Shown piece after piece: positions 38,576-44,892 of a DNA stretch of 44,892 bases. The notes beneath the pieces are model-generated. The model saw only the letters and a program-made list of their open reading frames with translations, was not told the origin of the DNA and did no database searches. The stretch spans positions 1 to 44,892 of the forward strand of contig JAJQGO010000045.1 of NCBI GenBank assembly GCA_021200415.1. The letters run 5' to 3'. Position 1 is the first letter of the stretch, and each line of letters begins with the position of its first letter. The translations under genes and the position numbers were made by a program. Origin of the DNA: Ruminococcus sp. Lineage in GTDB: Bacteria > Bacillota > Clostridia > Oscillospirales > Ruminococcaceae.

Positions 38576-39022
38576 ATGTATAACGACTACGGATATAATA
38601 ACTATGGTGCGGCTCCCGATATGCGGCGCAGGCTTAATATGATGCAACGGCAACAGGCATACCAACAGCCGTATATGTCGCCGCCAGTGATACCGCCACA
38701 AAGCGGAATTAGCGGGCGTATTGTTACAAGCATAGAAGAAGCACGGGCGGCACAGATACCATTAGACGGCACGGCGGTTTATTTCCCTGCCCCGGCAGAG
38801 AATAAAATCTATGTCAAATATATAGGCTTAGATGGTATGCCAGTGTTCAATGTTTATCAAATGGCGCAAGATGTAAAGCAGCCTGTGTACGCAGAAGCGG
38901 GCGCATTGCAAGCGCTACAGCAGAGAGTGGCACAGCTTGAAAGCATGGTGAAAGGAGCAAGGCAAAATGTTCAATCCAATGCAGATAATGCAGCTAATGG
39001 GGCAGCTGCAAAACAGCAATAA
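38576..39022 (+). CDS. Tyr/Gln/Pro-rich small late protein
   Basis: The 148-residue protein has a low-complexity N terminus (MYNDYGYNNYGAAPDMRRRL, then Gln/Tyr/Pro), a short folded part (GRIVTSIEEARAAQIPLDGT, VYFPAPAENKIYVKYIGLDG) and a C-terminal coiled coil. Similar proteins are common in late regions of Bacillota phages, but the role is unknown. Its end overlaps the next ORF by 56 bp. Confidence 0.65.
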   Translation: MYNDYGYNNYGAAPDMRRRLNMMQRQQAYQQPYMSPPVIPPQSGISGRIVTSIEEARAAQIPLDGTAVYFPAPAENKIYVKYIGLDGMPVFNVYQMAQDVKQPVYAEAGALQALQQRVAQLESMVKGARQNVQSNADNAANGAAAKQQ

Positions 39023-39203
39023 TCCTATGGGCTTAATACAAAATATATTTGGCGATAACCCGGTTATGCAGCGGGCTTTACAAATGGGGCAGGGCAAAAG
39101 CCCGGAACAGTTACAACAGACCGTCCGCAACCTTGCACAACAAAAGGGTATGGATGCTGGGCAGCTCAACCAATTTTTATCACAGTTTGGTTTAAGGCTC
39201 TGA
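38967..39203 (+). CDS. Small Met/Gln-rich protein
   Basis: The 78-residue protein starts MFNPMQIMQLMGQLQNSNNP and ends with a helix-turn (AGQLNQFLSQFGLRL). It lies in a different frame within the end of the preceding gene, with GGAGCAAGG upstream, and is followed by the highly expressed-looking 248-aa gene. Such small partner ORFs recur in this gene neighbourhood in related phages. Function is unknown. Confidence 0.6.
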   Translation: MFNPMQIMQLMGQLQNSNNPMGLIQNIFGDNPVMQRALQMGQGKSPEQLQQTVRNLAQQKGMDAGQLNQFLSQFGLRL

Positions 39204-39260
39204 CAATGCGCGCAGTCAAGAGCTTTAGATAGATATATTTTTGAAAGGACTGACAAAATT

Positions 39261-40007
39261 ATGACTATGGGTGAAGGTACTGGGATTGTTCCGGTAATGG
39301 ATATGAACAACCGCAATAATAGCTACGGTGACGGCTATGGCTATGGCGGCATGTGGTTTATGTGGATTATCGTTTTGTTTGCTTTGATAGGCGGCTGGGG
39401 CAACGGCTGGGGAAACCGCAACAACAACGGTTTTGATACTGCCGCTGTATTTGCCAACGGTTCTTTAACCCGTGACCAAATGGCTGATGAGTTCGGGCGC
39501 AACGACATCAAAAGCGGCATCCGCGGTATTCAGAACGGCTTGTGTGATGGCTTTTATGTGCAAAACTCTACTATGCTGCAAGGGTTTAACGGTTTGCAAA
39601 ACAGCTTGTGCCAAGGCTTTGCTACTACTAATGCTACGATTGCGGAAAACCGTTATCAGCTCGGCAGCGCGATTGCAGAAAACCGCTTTGCTGCACAGCA
39701 ATGCTACTGCGAAACGAACCGCAATATTGACGCAGTAAGGGCAGAAAACTATCGCAATACCTGTGATATTACCAATGCTATACACGCCGAAGGACAAGCA
39801 ACACGCGCACTGATTAGCGCTAATGAGATGCAGTCCCTGCGTGATAAGCTTGCAGACCGTGACAGAGATTTGCAGACGGCTAATTTCCAACTTAGCCAAC
39901 AGGCACAGAGTGCCAACATTATCGAGTCTCTGCGCCCGTTCCCGCAGCCGGCATATATTACATGCAGCCCATATCAAGCTGCTAACGGGTATGGCTGTAA
40001 TGCCTAA
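39261..40007 (+). CDS. Abundant-type membrane-linked late protein, unknown function
   Basis: The 248-residue protein has a Gly/Tyr/Asn-rich N terminus (NNSYGDGYGYGGMWFMW), one hydrophobic segment (WFMWIIVLFALIGGW), Gly/Asn-rich linker, then a long helical part with repeating units (NGLCDGFYVQNSTMLQGFNG; NSLCQGFATTNATIAENRYQ) and a coiled coil (LRDKLADRDRDLQTANFQLS). It carries several cysteines. Codon use is biased like that of the capsid gene, suggesting high expression. The combination recurs in Bacillota phages, but the function is unknown to me; a virion or membrane role is possible. Confidence 0.65.
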   Translation: MTMGEGTGIVPVMDMNNRNNSYGDGYGYGGMWFMWIIVLFALIGGWGNGWGNRNNNGFDTAAVFANGSLTRDQMADEFGRNDIKSGIRGIQNGLCDGFYVQNSTMLQGFNGLQNSLCQGFATTNATIAENRYQLGSAIAENRFAAQQCYCETNRNIDAVRAENYRNTCDITNAIHAEGQATRALISANEMQSLRDKLADRDRDLQTANFQLSQQAQSANIIESLRPFPQPAYITCSPYQAANGYGCNA

Positions 40008-40033
40008 TGTGCAATTAACTGCACCATTATTTT

Positions 40034-40060
40034 ATAGGACGGTGCAAGCCGTCCTATTTC
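40034..40060 (+). terminator. Intrinsic terminator
   Basis: A 9-bp stem ATAGGACGG / CCGTCCTAT with a 6-base loop TGCAAG is followed by a short T-rich stretch (TTCTATATTT). It lies 27 bp after the stop of the 248-residue gene. Confidence 0.7.
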
Positions 40061-40081
40061 TATATTTAGGAGGTAATTATT

Positions 40082-40510
40082 ATGACGTGCAATTTTTATA
40101 AATCTGCTTTGAACGCTGTGAACACTACCAGTCAGACAGTAGCCGCAGACGGCTTTGTAGACTTCAACAGCAACAGCTTATTGACTGGCTGTGCTATCCA
40201 GCATATAGCCGGAAGTAATAGTATTGTCCTTGTAAAGCCGGGGCTGTACAGCGTAAGCTTTAACGCTGACATTGTGCCGGCTGCCGCAGGAGATATTACT
40301 TTACAACTTGTCGCTAACGGCGTAAACGTAGCAGGGGCAGAAGCAACCGTTACCGGGGCGACTACGGATACGGCTAACGTAAGCTTTAACTCCGTTGTCA
40401 GAGTGCGTCCAAACTGCCCGGTTATAGATAACACAACTACTTTGCAAGTAGAAGTAAACGCGGCAGGGACGATTAGCAACGCCAATATCAGCGTGATAAA
40501 ATTGGCATAG
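40082..40510 (+). CDS. Jelly-roll (C1q/TNF-like) small protein
   Basis: The 142-residue beta-rich protein (SQTVAADGFVDFNSNSLLTG, IVLVKPGLYSVSFNADIVPA, GDITLQLVANGVNVAGAEAT) shows the strand pattern of the trimeric C1q/TNF-like jelly roll, seen in exosporium-type and phage head or fibre proteins. A GGAGG site precedes the ATG, and a terminator separates it from the upstream gene. A decoration or surface-binding role is plausible. Confidence 0.65.
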   Translation: MTCNFYKSALNAVNTTSQTVAADGFVDFNSNSLLTGCAIQHIAGSNSIVLVKPGLYSVSFNADIVPAAAGDITLQLVANGVNVAGAEATVTGATTDTANVSFNSVVRVRPNCPVIDNTTTLQVEVNAAGTISNANISVIKLA

Positions 40511-40525
40511 GTGGGGTGAGAGATT

Positions 40526-40978
40526 ATGCACAGGATAATTGAGTACGCAGAGCAGATTGTAGGCGATGAAGCAAAGGAAAAAGAGTTCAAACACATCGTC
40601 TGCGAAGCAATGGAAAAGATTAGAAAAAGTTCTCCCGAAGAATTTTACAGTACAATGTATAAGCTGCATTGCCTTGTATATGGACCACATTTCGACGAAC
40701 ATCTTGCCAAGAAAGCAGTTGCCGAGATGCGTAATGTTGACGGCACCAGCGGTGAACATTGGACAATACAGCAGACAAATTCGCTGGCCATGCAACATAA
40801 TATTAAAGAGAAATACGATTTCTATTATGTGATTAATATGCTGCACAGTGATTTCTCTGAAATTATCGGCAATGACAATAGCACTTATGCTAAATTAGCG
40901 AAAGCTTATATGTGCGATCCAGATGCACCAGAAGGCAAAGCGTTTAGATTGTGGTTTTCGCAACGCTTAGATGAATAA
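40526..40978 (+). CDS. Helical small late protein, unknown function
   Basis: The 150-residue all-helical protein starts MHRIIEYAEQIVGDEAKEKE and contains MYKLHCLVYGPHFDEHLAKK and DFYYVINMLHSDFSEIIGND. It resembles a family of about 150 residues often found with the two previous genes in Bacillota phages. There is no catalytic motif. It is the last rightward gene before the convergent terminator. Confidence 0.65.
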   Translation: MHRIIEYAEQIVGDEAKEKEFKHIVCEAMEKIRKSSPEEFYSTMYKLHCLVYGPHFDEHLAKKAVAEMRNVDGTSGEHWTIQQTNSLAMQHNIKEKYDFYYVINMLHSDFSEIIGNDNSTYAKLAKAYMCDPDAPEGKAFRLWFSQRLDE

Positions 40979-40981
40979 TAA

Positions 40982-41032
40982 AAAAAGGGAAACGACCTTC
41001 ATTCATTGAGAAGGGCGTTTCCCTTTTTCGTT
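40982..41032. terminator. Bidirectional terminator between late and replication modules
   Basis: The stem AAAAAGGGAAACG (40982-40994) pairs with CGTTTCCCTTTTT (41016-41028), with an inner CCTTC/GAAGG extension. A and T runs flank both sides, so it works in both directions. The stop of the leftward regulator gene lies inside the hairpin. Confidence 0.93.
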
Positions 41033-41572
41033 AAATATTTTTATCAATCCCAACTGTATGGCGCATTCGCGTGCATATAGTATACCAGCGTCTCGCAATC
41101 GGTAATATTTGTTATCGTTTATTTCTAAATCGCAGCATGTTCTTAACATGTGTTCATTTTTAAAAAAACGCCTACGCAGAACATCATTAACTAAATCTTC
41201 ATCTTCAAAGAAAATAAAAGTCTGCTCAACAACAGTGAGCCATTTTTCAGGATTAAAAACAACTTCTTCATCAATTTTGTCTGCGCTAATAATAACTTTT
41301 GCTATAGGTTCGCAATGCTTCATGACAAGTATAGCCGTAGGGTCACTGATAAAGGCGTGGTTACTGCTGCTACCGCCCGTTTCCCCTGTACTTTGATAAT
41401 ATCCTTGCTCTGCGCGTATTTCTTCTACGGCTTTTTTGATGCGGTGATAATAATAAAACATCTTTTCTACCAAACCAAAGCCGCGTTGTTCTTTATTTTT
41501 GGTGGAGGAATGCCCAGCACGCCAGTTTTTTGTGATTTTTGAGTGCGGATTATCACGCGTTTCGTAAGTCAT
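41003..41572 (-). CDS. RinA/ArpU-like transcriptional regulator (putative)
   Basis: The 189-residue protein starts MTYETRDNPHSKITKNWRAG. It has a central helical part with EKMFYYYHRIKKAVEEIRAE and a C-terminal part (FFEDEDLVNDVLRRRFFKNE, YYRLRDAGILYARECAIQLG) that looks like the sigma-region-4-like domain of RinA/ArpU phage regulators. These proteins usually activate late operons and sit at the end of the replication module, as here. ATG at 41572 has GGGGAG upstream; the frame is open 12 codons further. Confidence 0.65.
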   Translation of the reverse strand: MTYETRDNPHSKITKNWRAGHSSTKNKEQRGFGLVEKMFYYYHRIKKAVEEIRAEQGYYQSTGETGGSSSNHAFISDPTAILVMKHCEPIAKVIISADKIDEEVVFNPEKWLTVVEQTFIFFEDEDLVNDVLRRRFFKNEHMLRTCCDLEINDNKYYRLRDAGILYARECAIQLGLIKIFNEKGKRPSQ

Positions 41573-42056
41573 GGTTAAGCACTCCCCAGCTATTAGCCAC
41601 ACCGACAAGTATTTCCAGAGCGTCCATTTTGAAATAGCGTTTAACTACTAGCAGGCCAACAACCTGCCGGCGGTGGATATAGGCCAGCCCGTCTAAACTT
41701 TGTAGTACAAGATTTACTATACGTTGGAGATGCGGATCGTGTTCGCAAGCCATTTTCTTTTTGATTGCGTCCGTATCAGTTACTGTCTGAAACTTTTTAG
41801 TACCGTGACGAAACCTTAGCGGCCTAAGATTAATACTTAAAACAATATATACTGCATCTTCAGGTTTGACATCCCAGCCTTGTTGCACAGCGGCAGTTTT
41901 AGCATATGATTGAATAATATTTTTATAACTCTCAGCGGAGAGGCGTTCTTTTTCTTCTGCTTCCCTTGTAAATCTGTTAGGCGGCGCACCTTTACGTAAT
42001 ATTCTGCCGGGAACAACAAATTCTAATGTTCTGTCACTTTGTAATCTATACGGCAT
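41553..42056 (-). CDS. RusA-family-like resolvase, first copy
   Basis: The 167-residue protein has the RusA-type layout: an N-terminal beta part (LEFVVPGRILRKGAPPNRFT), then TDTDAIKKKMACEHDPHLQR, and LQSLDGLAYIHRRQVVGLLV. In RusA the DN-x-x-K and D-x-x-DRQV acids bind metal; here the first block keeps TDTDAIKK and the second has HRRQV in place of DDRQV, so one acidic ligand is missing. It may be inactive or use other residues. It overlaps the regulator gene. AGAGGAG precedes the start. Confidence 0.65.
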   Translation of the reverse strand: MPYRLQSDRTLEFVVPGRILRKGAPPNRFTREAEEKERLSAESYKNIIQSYAKTAAVQQGWDVKPEDAVYIVLSINLRPLRFRHGTKKFQTVTDTDAIKKKMACEHDPHLQRIVNLVLQSLDGLAYIHRRQVVGLLVVKRYFKMDALEILVGVANSWGVLNHDLRNA

Positions 42057-42071
42057 TTTATCCGACTCCTC

Positions 42072-42488
42072 TTAAAAATCTATATCGCTATAGTCAGGTT
42101 CTATGCTACCCATAGACTCAAACACGTTCTGTGATTGTATGCTATCGTCAACATCAGTGTTTTGCTCTTTAGTTCTGTATTCGATAAATTCACAGTTGTG
42201 TGCGACAACTTCCGAAATCCATTTTTTCTGTCCATCTTTTGCAATATAGGTACGGACTTGTAAGCGGCCTTCTACTAGTAGCCTTTGCCCTTTATAGACA
42301 TTATTACCGATGGCTTCTGCCATTCTACCCCAGGCCACAATGGGGATAAAGTCTGCTCCTTTTGCTTCTCCTGCCTTACTAAACGACCTGTTAACTGCCA
42401 AGGTAAATTGGCAAGCAGCTTTCCCGCTGGAAGTATATTTCACTTCGGGGTCTTTGGTTAATCTGCCAAGTAATTCAATATGGTTCAT
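42072..42488 (-). CDS. ssb: Single-stranded DNA-binding protein
   Basis: The 138-residue protein has the canonical OB-fold start NHIELLGRLTKDPEVKYTSS, FTLAVNRSF, FIPIVAWGRMAEAIGNNVYK, GQRLLVEGRLQVRTY, and an acidic tail ending YSDIDF. It coats ssDNA during phage replication and recruits partners through the acidic tip. A GGAGGGAT ribosome-binding site precedes the ATG. It lies between two RusA-like genes. Confidence 0.95.
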   Translation of the reverse strand: MNHIELLGRLTKDPEVKYTSSGKAACQFTLAVNRSFSKAGEAKGADFIPIVAWGRMAEAIGNNVYKGQRLLVEGRLQVRTYIAKDGQKKWISEVVAHNCEFIEYRTKEQNTDVDDSIQSQNVFESMGSIEPDYSDIDF

Positions 42489-42517
42489 GCTTTATCCCTC
42501 CAATAAAATATTCACAT

Positions 42518-43018
42518 TTACTTTTTACCTAGGCAAATGGCTTTAATGTCGCCGTAATTTAAGAAATAACCAGTAACACATACATCTATGCTTGCAATGT
42601 TGCTGTATTGACGACGGATATTGCAAGAAAACACTTGCTTATCGTCGGGGTATGCAACGTGCGTCAAAGCATCAAGATACAATTTTTCAACATTATCCAA
42701 ATCAGGCTTGCTCAGCGGTACGATAAGATTGCGTTGTGCCGCTTCCTTAAACCATCGAGCCTTGCTTTTGGGGCATAGGCAATTAATAACTAGATCGACT
42801 TTAATGGGCATGTCGGAAGAAGGCATCGTCCAGTGCTGTTCCTCAATGGCCTGCTGACACATAGAACGCACCAGCATTTTTTCAACGCTGCTTTTGGCTG
42901 GCTCGTGCGCGTGACCATTACCGAATTTTACGCGCTGCTGACCTACGGCAGCACCCAATACCGTAAATTTTAAGGTTTTAGTTTGGTATTTATCAAACAC
43001 ATTTTTCTCTTTACTCAC
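42518..43018 (-). CDS. RusA-family Holliday junction resolvase, second copy
   Basis: The 166-residue protein has KPDLDNVEKLYLDALTHVAY followed by PDDKQVFSC, matching the RusA metal-binding blocks (D-x-D-N-x-x-K and D-D-x-Q-V). RusA dimers cut Holliday junctions formed during replication and recombination. I chose GTG at 43018, preceded by GGAGG; the frame is open 5 codons further to a TTG. It overlaps a 36-codon membrane ORF by 8 bp. Compared with the other RusA-like gene, this one keeps all acidic residues. Confidence 0.88.
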   Translation of the reverse strand: MSKEKNVFDKYQTKTLKFTVLGAAVGQQRVKFGNGHAHEPAKSSVEKMLVRSMCQQAIEEQHWTMPSSDMPIKVDLVINCLCPKSKARWFKEAAQRNLIVPLSKPDLDNVEKLYLDALTHVAYPDDKQVFSCNIRRQYSNIASIDVCVTGYFLNYGDIKAICLGKK

Positions 43019-43121
43019 GCCTGTTGCCTCCAATCACGATACTTAATAATCCCCCGGCGATTAGGACGGCAAGGGCGACGGCCAAAGCCGTGCCGATACC
43101 TAGTAAAAATTCATCAGTCAT
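43011..43121 (-). CDS. Tiny membrane protein
   Basis: A 36-residue frame, MTDEFLLGIGTALAVALAVL then IAGGLLSIVI and a short basic end, is one membrane helix. GGAGGG lies upstream of the ATG, and the gene overlaps the RusA start. Regular spacing in the operon and the ribosome-binding site support it as real. Function is unknown. Confidence 0.55.
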   Translation of the reverse strand: MTDEFLLGIGTALAVALAVLIAGGLLSIVIGGNRRE

Positions 43122-43123
43122 TT

Positions 43124-43213
43124 TCAATCCCTCCAAATCCAGTACATCGCAGTTATACACATCAGCGTAAAACAGGTAGTTTTAGCCAGTTTAATAATTG
43201 CTTGTTTACTCAT
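43124..43213 (-). CDS. Tiny membrane protein
   Basis: A 29-residue frame starts MSKQAIIKLAKTTCFTLMCI and continues with a hydrophobic stretch ending TAMYWIWRD. It overlaps the DUF6378-like gene by 8 bp and is followed 2 bp later by the next tiny membrane ORF. GGAGGG is upstream. Function is unknown. Confidence 0.45.
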   Translation of the reverse strand: MSKQAIIKLAKTTCFTLMCITAMYWIWRD

Positions 43214-43487
43214 TACCGCCCTCCGCCCTTTTTGCAATCTCCCCGCCGCAAGCCGCATATCCTGCCAAGTCAATAAAGCTGTCCAGCGTGCCGCCGCCCA
43301 TCTTAATGCGCGCTATCTTGAGCAAGCACATCATCATTGCAACATCTTCCGGGAATATCGTCCTACCGAGATACGCCGTCCATAAGTCGGCTATAAGTCT
43401 GAAATTATCTTCGGGCTTGCCGTAGTCCTGTTCACGTTCGACGCATACGCAGGCTTTTGCCGCGTCTAAAATGTCTGCTCTAATCAT
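43206..43487 (-). CDS. DUF6378-like protein
   Basis: The 93-residue protein reads VEREQDYGKPEDNFRLIADL, then WTAYLGRTIFPEDVAMMMCL and DSFIDLAGYAACGGEIAKRA. This matches the common phage family with DYGxPEDNF and DLAGYAA motifs (DUF6378, as I recall). It is helical, of unknown biochemical role, and usually found in replication modules. The start shares ATGA with an upstream small frame. Confidence 0.75.
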   Translation of the reverse strand: MIRADILDAAKACVCVEREQDYGKPEDNFRLIADLWTAYLGRTIFPEDVAMMMCLLKIARIKMGGGTLDSFIDLAGYAACGGEIAKRAEGGNE

Positions 43488-43600
43488 CGTTTCCCCCTTA
43501 TGTCATCATGGCTTTTCCCACGGCACCATAACAGCCGCCTTACCTTGTTCCCGACCGCTACGCACATATGGCGGTCAGTGCCTTCCCGGAAGTACGCCAT
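43484..43600 (-). CDS. Small basic ORF upstream of the DUF6378-like gene
   Basis: A 38-residue frame from ATG 43600 (MAYFREGTDRHMCVAVGNKV, ending DIRGKR) overlaps the next gene by 4 bp. The same frame is open upstream to about 43660 and would read KTRRRAAAELAVDC before the ATG, with GTG at 43609 as another possible start. The overlap and amino-acid composition support coding, but the start is uncertain. Confidence 0.4.
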   Translation of the reverse strand: MAYFREGTDRHMCVAVGNKVRRLLWCRGKSHDDIRGKR

Positions 43601-43726
43601 GCAATCCACTGCCAGTTCTGCCGCCGCCCTGCGCCGCGTTTTAAATAAATAGCAAATTTTAATCTATTGCAAAACTTCACCACGACGCAAAGGCACGGTG
43701 TAAGCCCCGTCGCATAAACGATTAGC

Positions 43727-44439
43727 CTATTCCGGGTAGTGCCGCACGGCGTACTTTTTCGCCATTGCCTTTACCCAGTTCTCCCCCTCTTTCGGCTTAC
43801 CACCCAGCACCTGCGTTAAGAACTCGTTTCTGCGCCGTTTGTTTTCCTCGACGGTTGCAGCTCCATAATCTCGCTTGCGATATTTAAACTGCCCTTGCGT
43901 TCACCGTTGCCATACCCAATCAACACTGTAACAGGCTCTTTGCCCATTACGTAGTCGTTGCGCTGCTTTTCGCTAATGCGTTTGCAAGCGTCCTCGTAAA
44001 AACGCCTTACTTGCGCTCGCACCGTCGACATGTCGGCTGCTAAACTGGTCTGCAACGAATTCCAGTCAAAGGCACTAACTGCCGCTGCTATCTCCGGTGT
44101 GCTGAATGTCGGCGTTTTTCCCCATGGCGTGTCAAACATGGCTCTCTCAATCTCGCGCCATGCTTCCTCCCACGTTTTGACGCGGATATTCTCGTCAGCC
44201 GTCCCGGCAAGGCTCTTAATTGCCGCCACAATCTCCGCTACAGTCGGCAGGAATTTGCACTCAAGGATAACCTTGCGGCAAGCCTTTTTGACAATTTCGC
44301 TAGGGAAATCCTGCAACATGAGCGTGTAGATATTTACGCGGTTTACGTCGCCGCTCTGCCCAAATGCCGCAAACAGTCCTGCCACGGCTTTAGTAATTTC
44401 CAGTTCGTTGCTAGAATGGGTCTGCTTCTGCTTGTCCAT
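43727..44439 (-). CDS. Helicase-loader-like replication protein, probably frameshifted near its end
   Basis: The frame from ATG 44439 gives 207 residues ending at 43816. The N-terminal part (ITKAVAGLFAAFGQSGDVNR, YTLMLQDFPSEIVKKACRKV, FLPTVAEIVAAIKSL) resembles phage helicase loaders/inhibitors of the G39P type. At about 43854-43858 (sequence CTGCAACC on the - strand) one missing base would let it continue as TVEENKRRRNEFLTQVLGGK and on to a stop at 43727. That extension has no start codon of its own and looks coding, so the short end SRKTNGAETSS is probably an indel product. It overlaps the upstream gene by 29 bp. Confidence 0.65.
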
Positions 44440-44892
44440 CGTTCTGATACCTTGCTTCTATTCGCCGTCTCATTTCCGCCAAAGTCGCCTGTACGTCATT
44501 CTTCGCAGGGCTTGCCCTTGCCTCCATGAGCTTTGCCCTGTGTTGTTTCCGGTATTTATCAAGCACCCACGTCAGAATAGCCCTGTAGTCCGACTTGTAT
44601 TTCTTCCCACTTGCGCCCTTGTAGTTATCGAGAATTTCGACGCACTCAAGCGTAGCTTCTTCACCGTGCTGGTCAACCAGCTTGTTGTATTCTTCTTCGG
44701 TCAAGCTGACAAATTCAGCATATTGCTTTTTCTCGGACGAGGTATAAGGTTTTGCTTCCAACTCGGAACGTTTTGCTTCCAACTCGGAACGTTTTGCTTC
44801 CAGCTCGGAACGTTTTGCTGGTTGGTGGGAAGGGTTAGGTTCTAGTGTCTTCTGTTCTGTGAGGTTAACTTCTGTGTTTTTTTATTTTAATT
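44411..44892 (-). CDS. Replication initiator / replisome organiser, partial at right edge
   Basis: The frame enters from the right edge region and ends at 44411. The C-terminal domain (FVSLTEEEYNKLVDQHGEEA, CVEILDNYKGASGKKYKSDY, RAILTWVLDKY) is typical of phage replication initiation proteins. A heptad AKRSELE is repeated three times before it. The earliest internal start is TTG at 44782, but the frame stays open through the repeats to a TAA next to an A7 run at the window edge. Deleting one A there would open the frame to the end, so the true N terminus is probably outside the window. Confidence 0.65.
44749..44820 (-). repeat. 21-bp tandem repeats (three units) in the initiator gene
   Basis: The 21-base unit (GTTTTGCTTCCAACTCGGAA + C on the + strand) occurs at 44749-44769, 44770-44790 and 44791-44811, the last with one mismatch, plus a partial fourth. 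In frame it encodes AKRSELE repeated, a heptad that would form a charged helix. Tandem direct repeats in initiator genes sometimes serve as origin iterons. Confidence 0.9.

Noticed and set aside
1-44892. CRISPR array, insertion sequence, integrase or rRNA
   Set aside because: No regularly spaced repeats, transposase, integrase or rRNA-like sequence was seen in the window. Attachment sites cannot be judged.

Overview
This window looks like most of the genome of a podovirus-like tailed phage (or prophage) of a strictly anaerobic, probably gut-dwelling Bacillota host. The phage assignment rests on terminase, portal, scaffold, major capsid, connector, tail-hub, ejection, holin, lysin, SSB and RusA genes in a compact order, with no tape measure or sheath and one giant polyvalent ejection-type protein (2779 aa). 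Two signs point to a diderm host such as the Negativicutes: a nested pair of spanin-like genes (one with a lipobox) after the lysin, and two radical-SAM genes, which need anaerobic chemistry. This host call is inference.

Layout. Bases 1-2.2 kb (- strand) hold a small ORF, a C5-cytosine methyltransferase and a 3'-truncated Dam-type adenine methyltransferase whose end runs into the 5' remnant of a restriction endonuclease gene. Bases 2.2-3.2 kb are essentially non-coding: terminators, three sigma-A-like promoters, a G-quadruplex-capable tract and a strong RNA hairpin. Bases 3.2-12.6 kb (+) are packaging and head genes: TerS, TerL, portal, scaffold, capsid and connectors, with a tRNA-like element behind the capsid terminator. 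Bases 12.6-22.5 kb are tail-fibre and accessory genes. Bases 22.6-35.5 kb are tail hub and ejection proteins. Bases 35.6-38.4 kb are lysis genes. Bases 38.5-41 kb are small late genes of unknown role. A bidirectional terminator at about 41 kb separates these from the leftward replication genes at 41-44.9 kb: a RinA/ArpU-like regulator, two RusA-like resolvases, SSB, small ORFs, a helicase-loader-like protein and a replication initiator.

The most unusual part is 15.0-22.1 kb. A tail-fibre gene ending in a cysteine-rich peptide is followed by a tightly coupled cassette: radical-SAM/SPASM enzyme, cysteine-less Hint-like mini-protein, unknown protein, second radical-SAM enzyme, unknown protein. 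Next comes a diversity-generating-retroelement-like locus: a lectin-like tail protein with a variable-looking 3' end plus a YMDD reverse transcriptase. That locus appears decayed, with a CTG start, a frameshift in the variable region, two frameshifts in the RT and no template repeat found. A second, cysteine-containing Hint domain sits at the end of an ejection-type protein at 24.5 kb. The cassette may modify tail proteins chemically.

Several genes carry single-base indels, often at homopolymers (A6, G8, A7). These may be real decay, slippage sites or assembly errors, and reads would have to decide.
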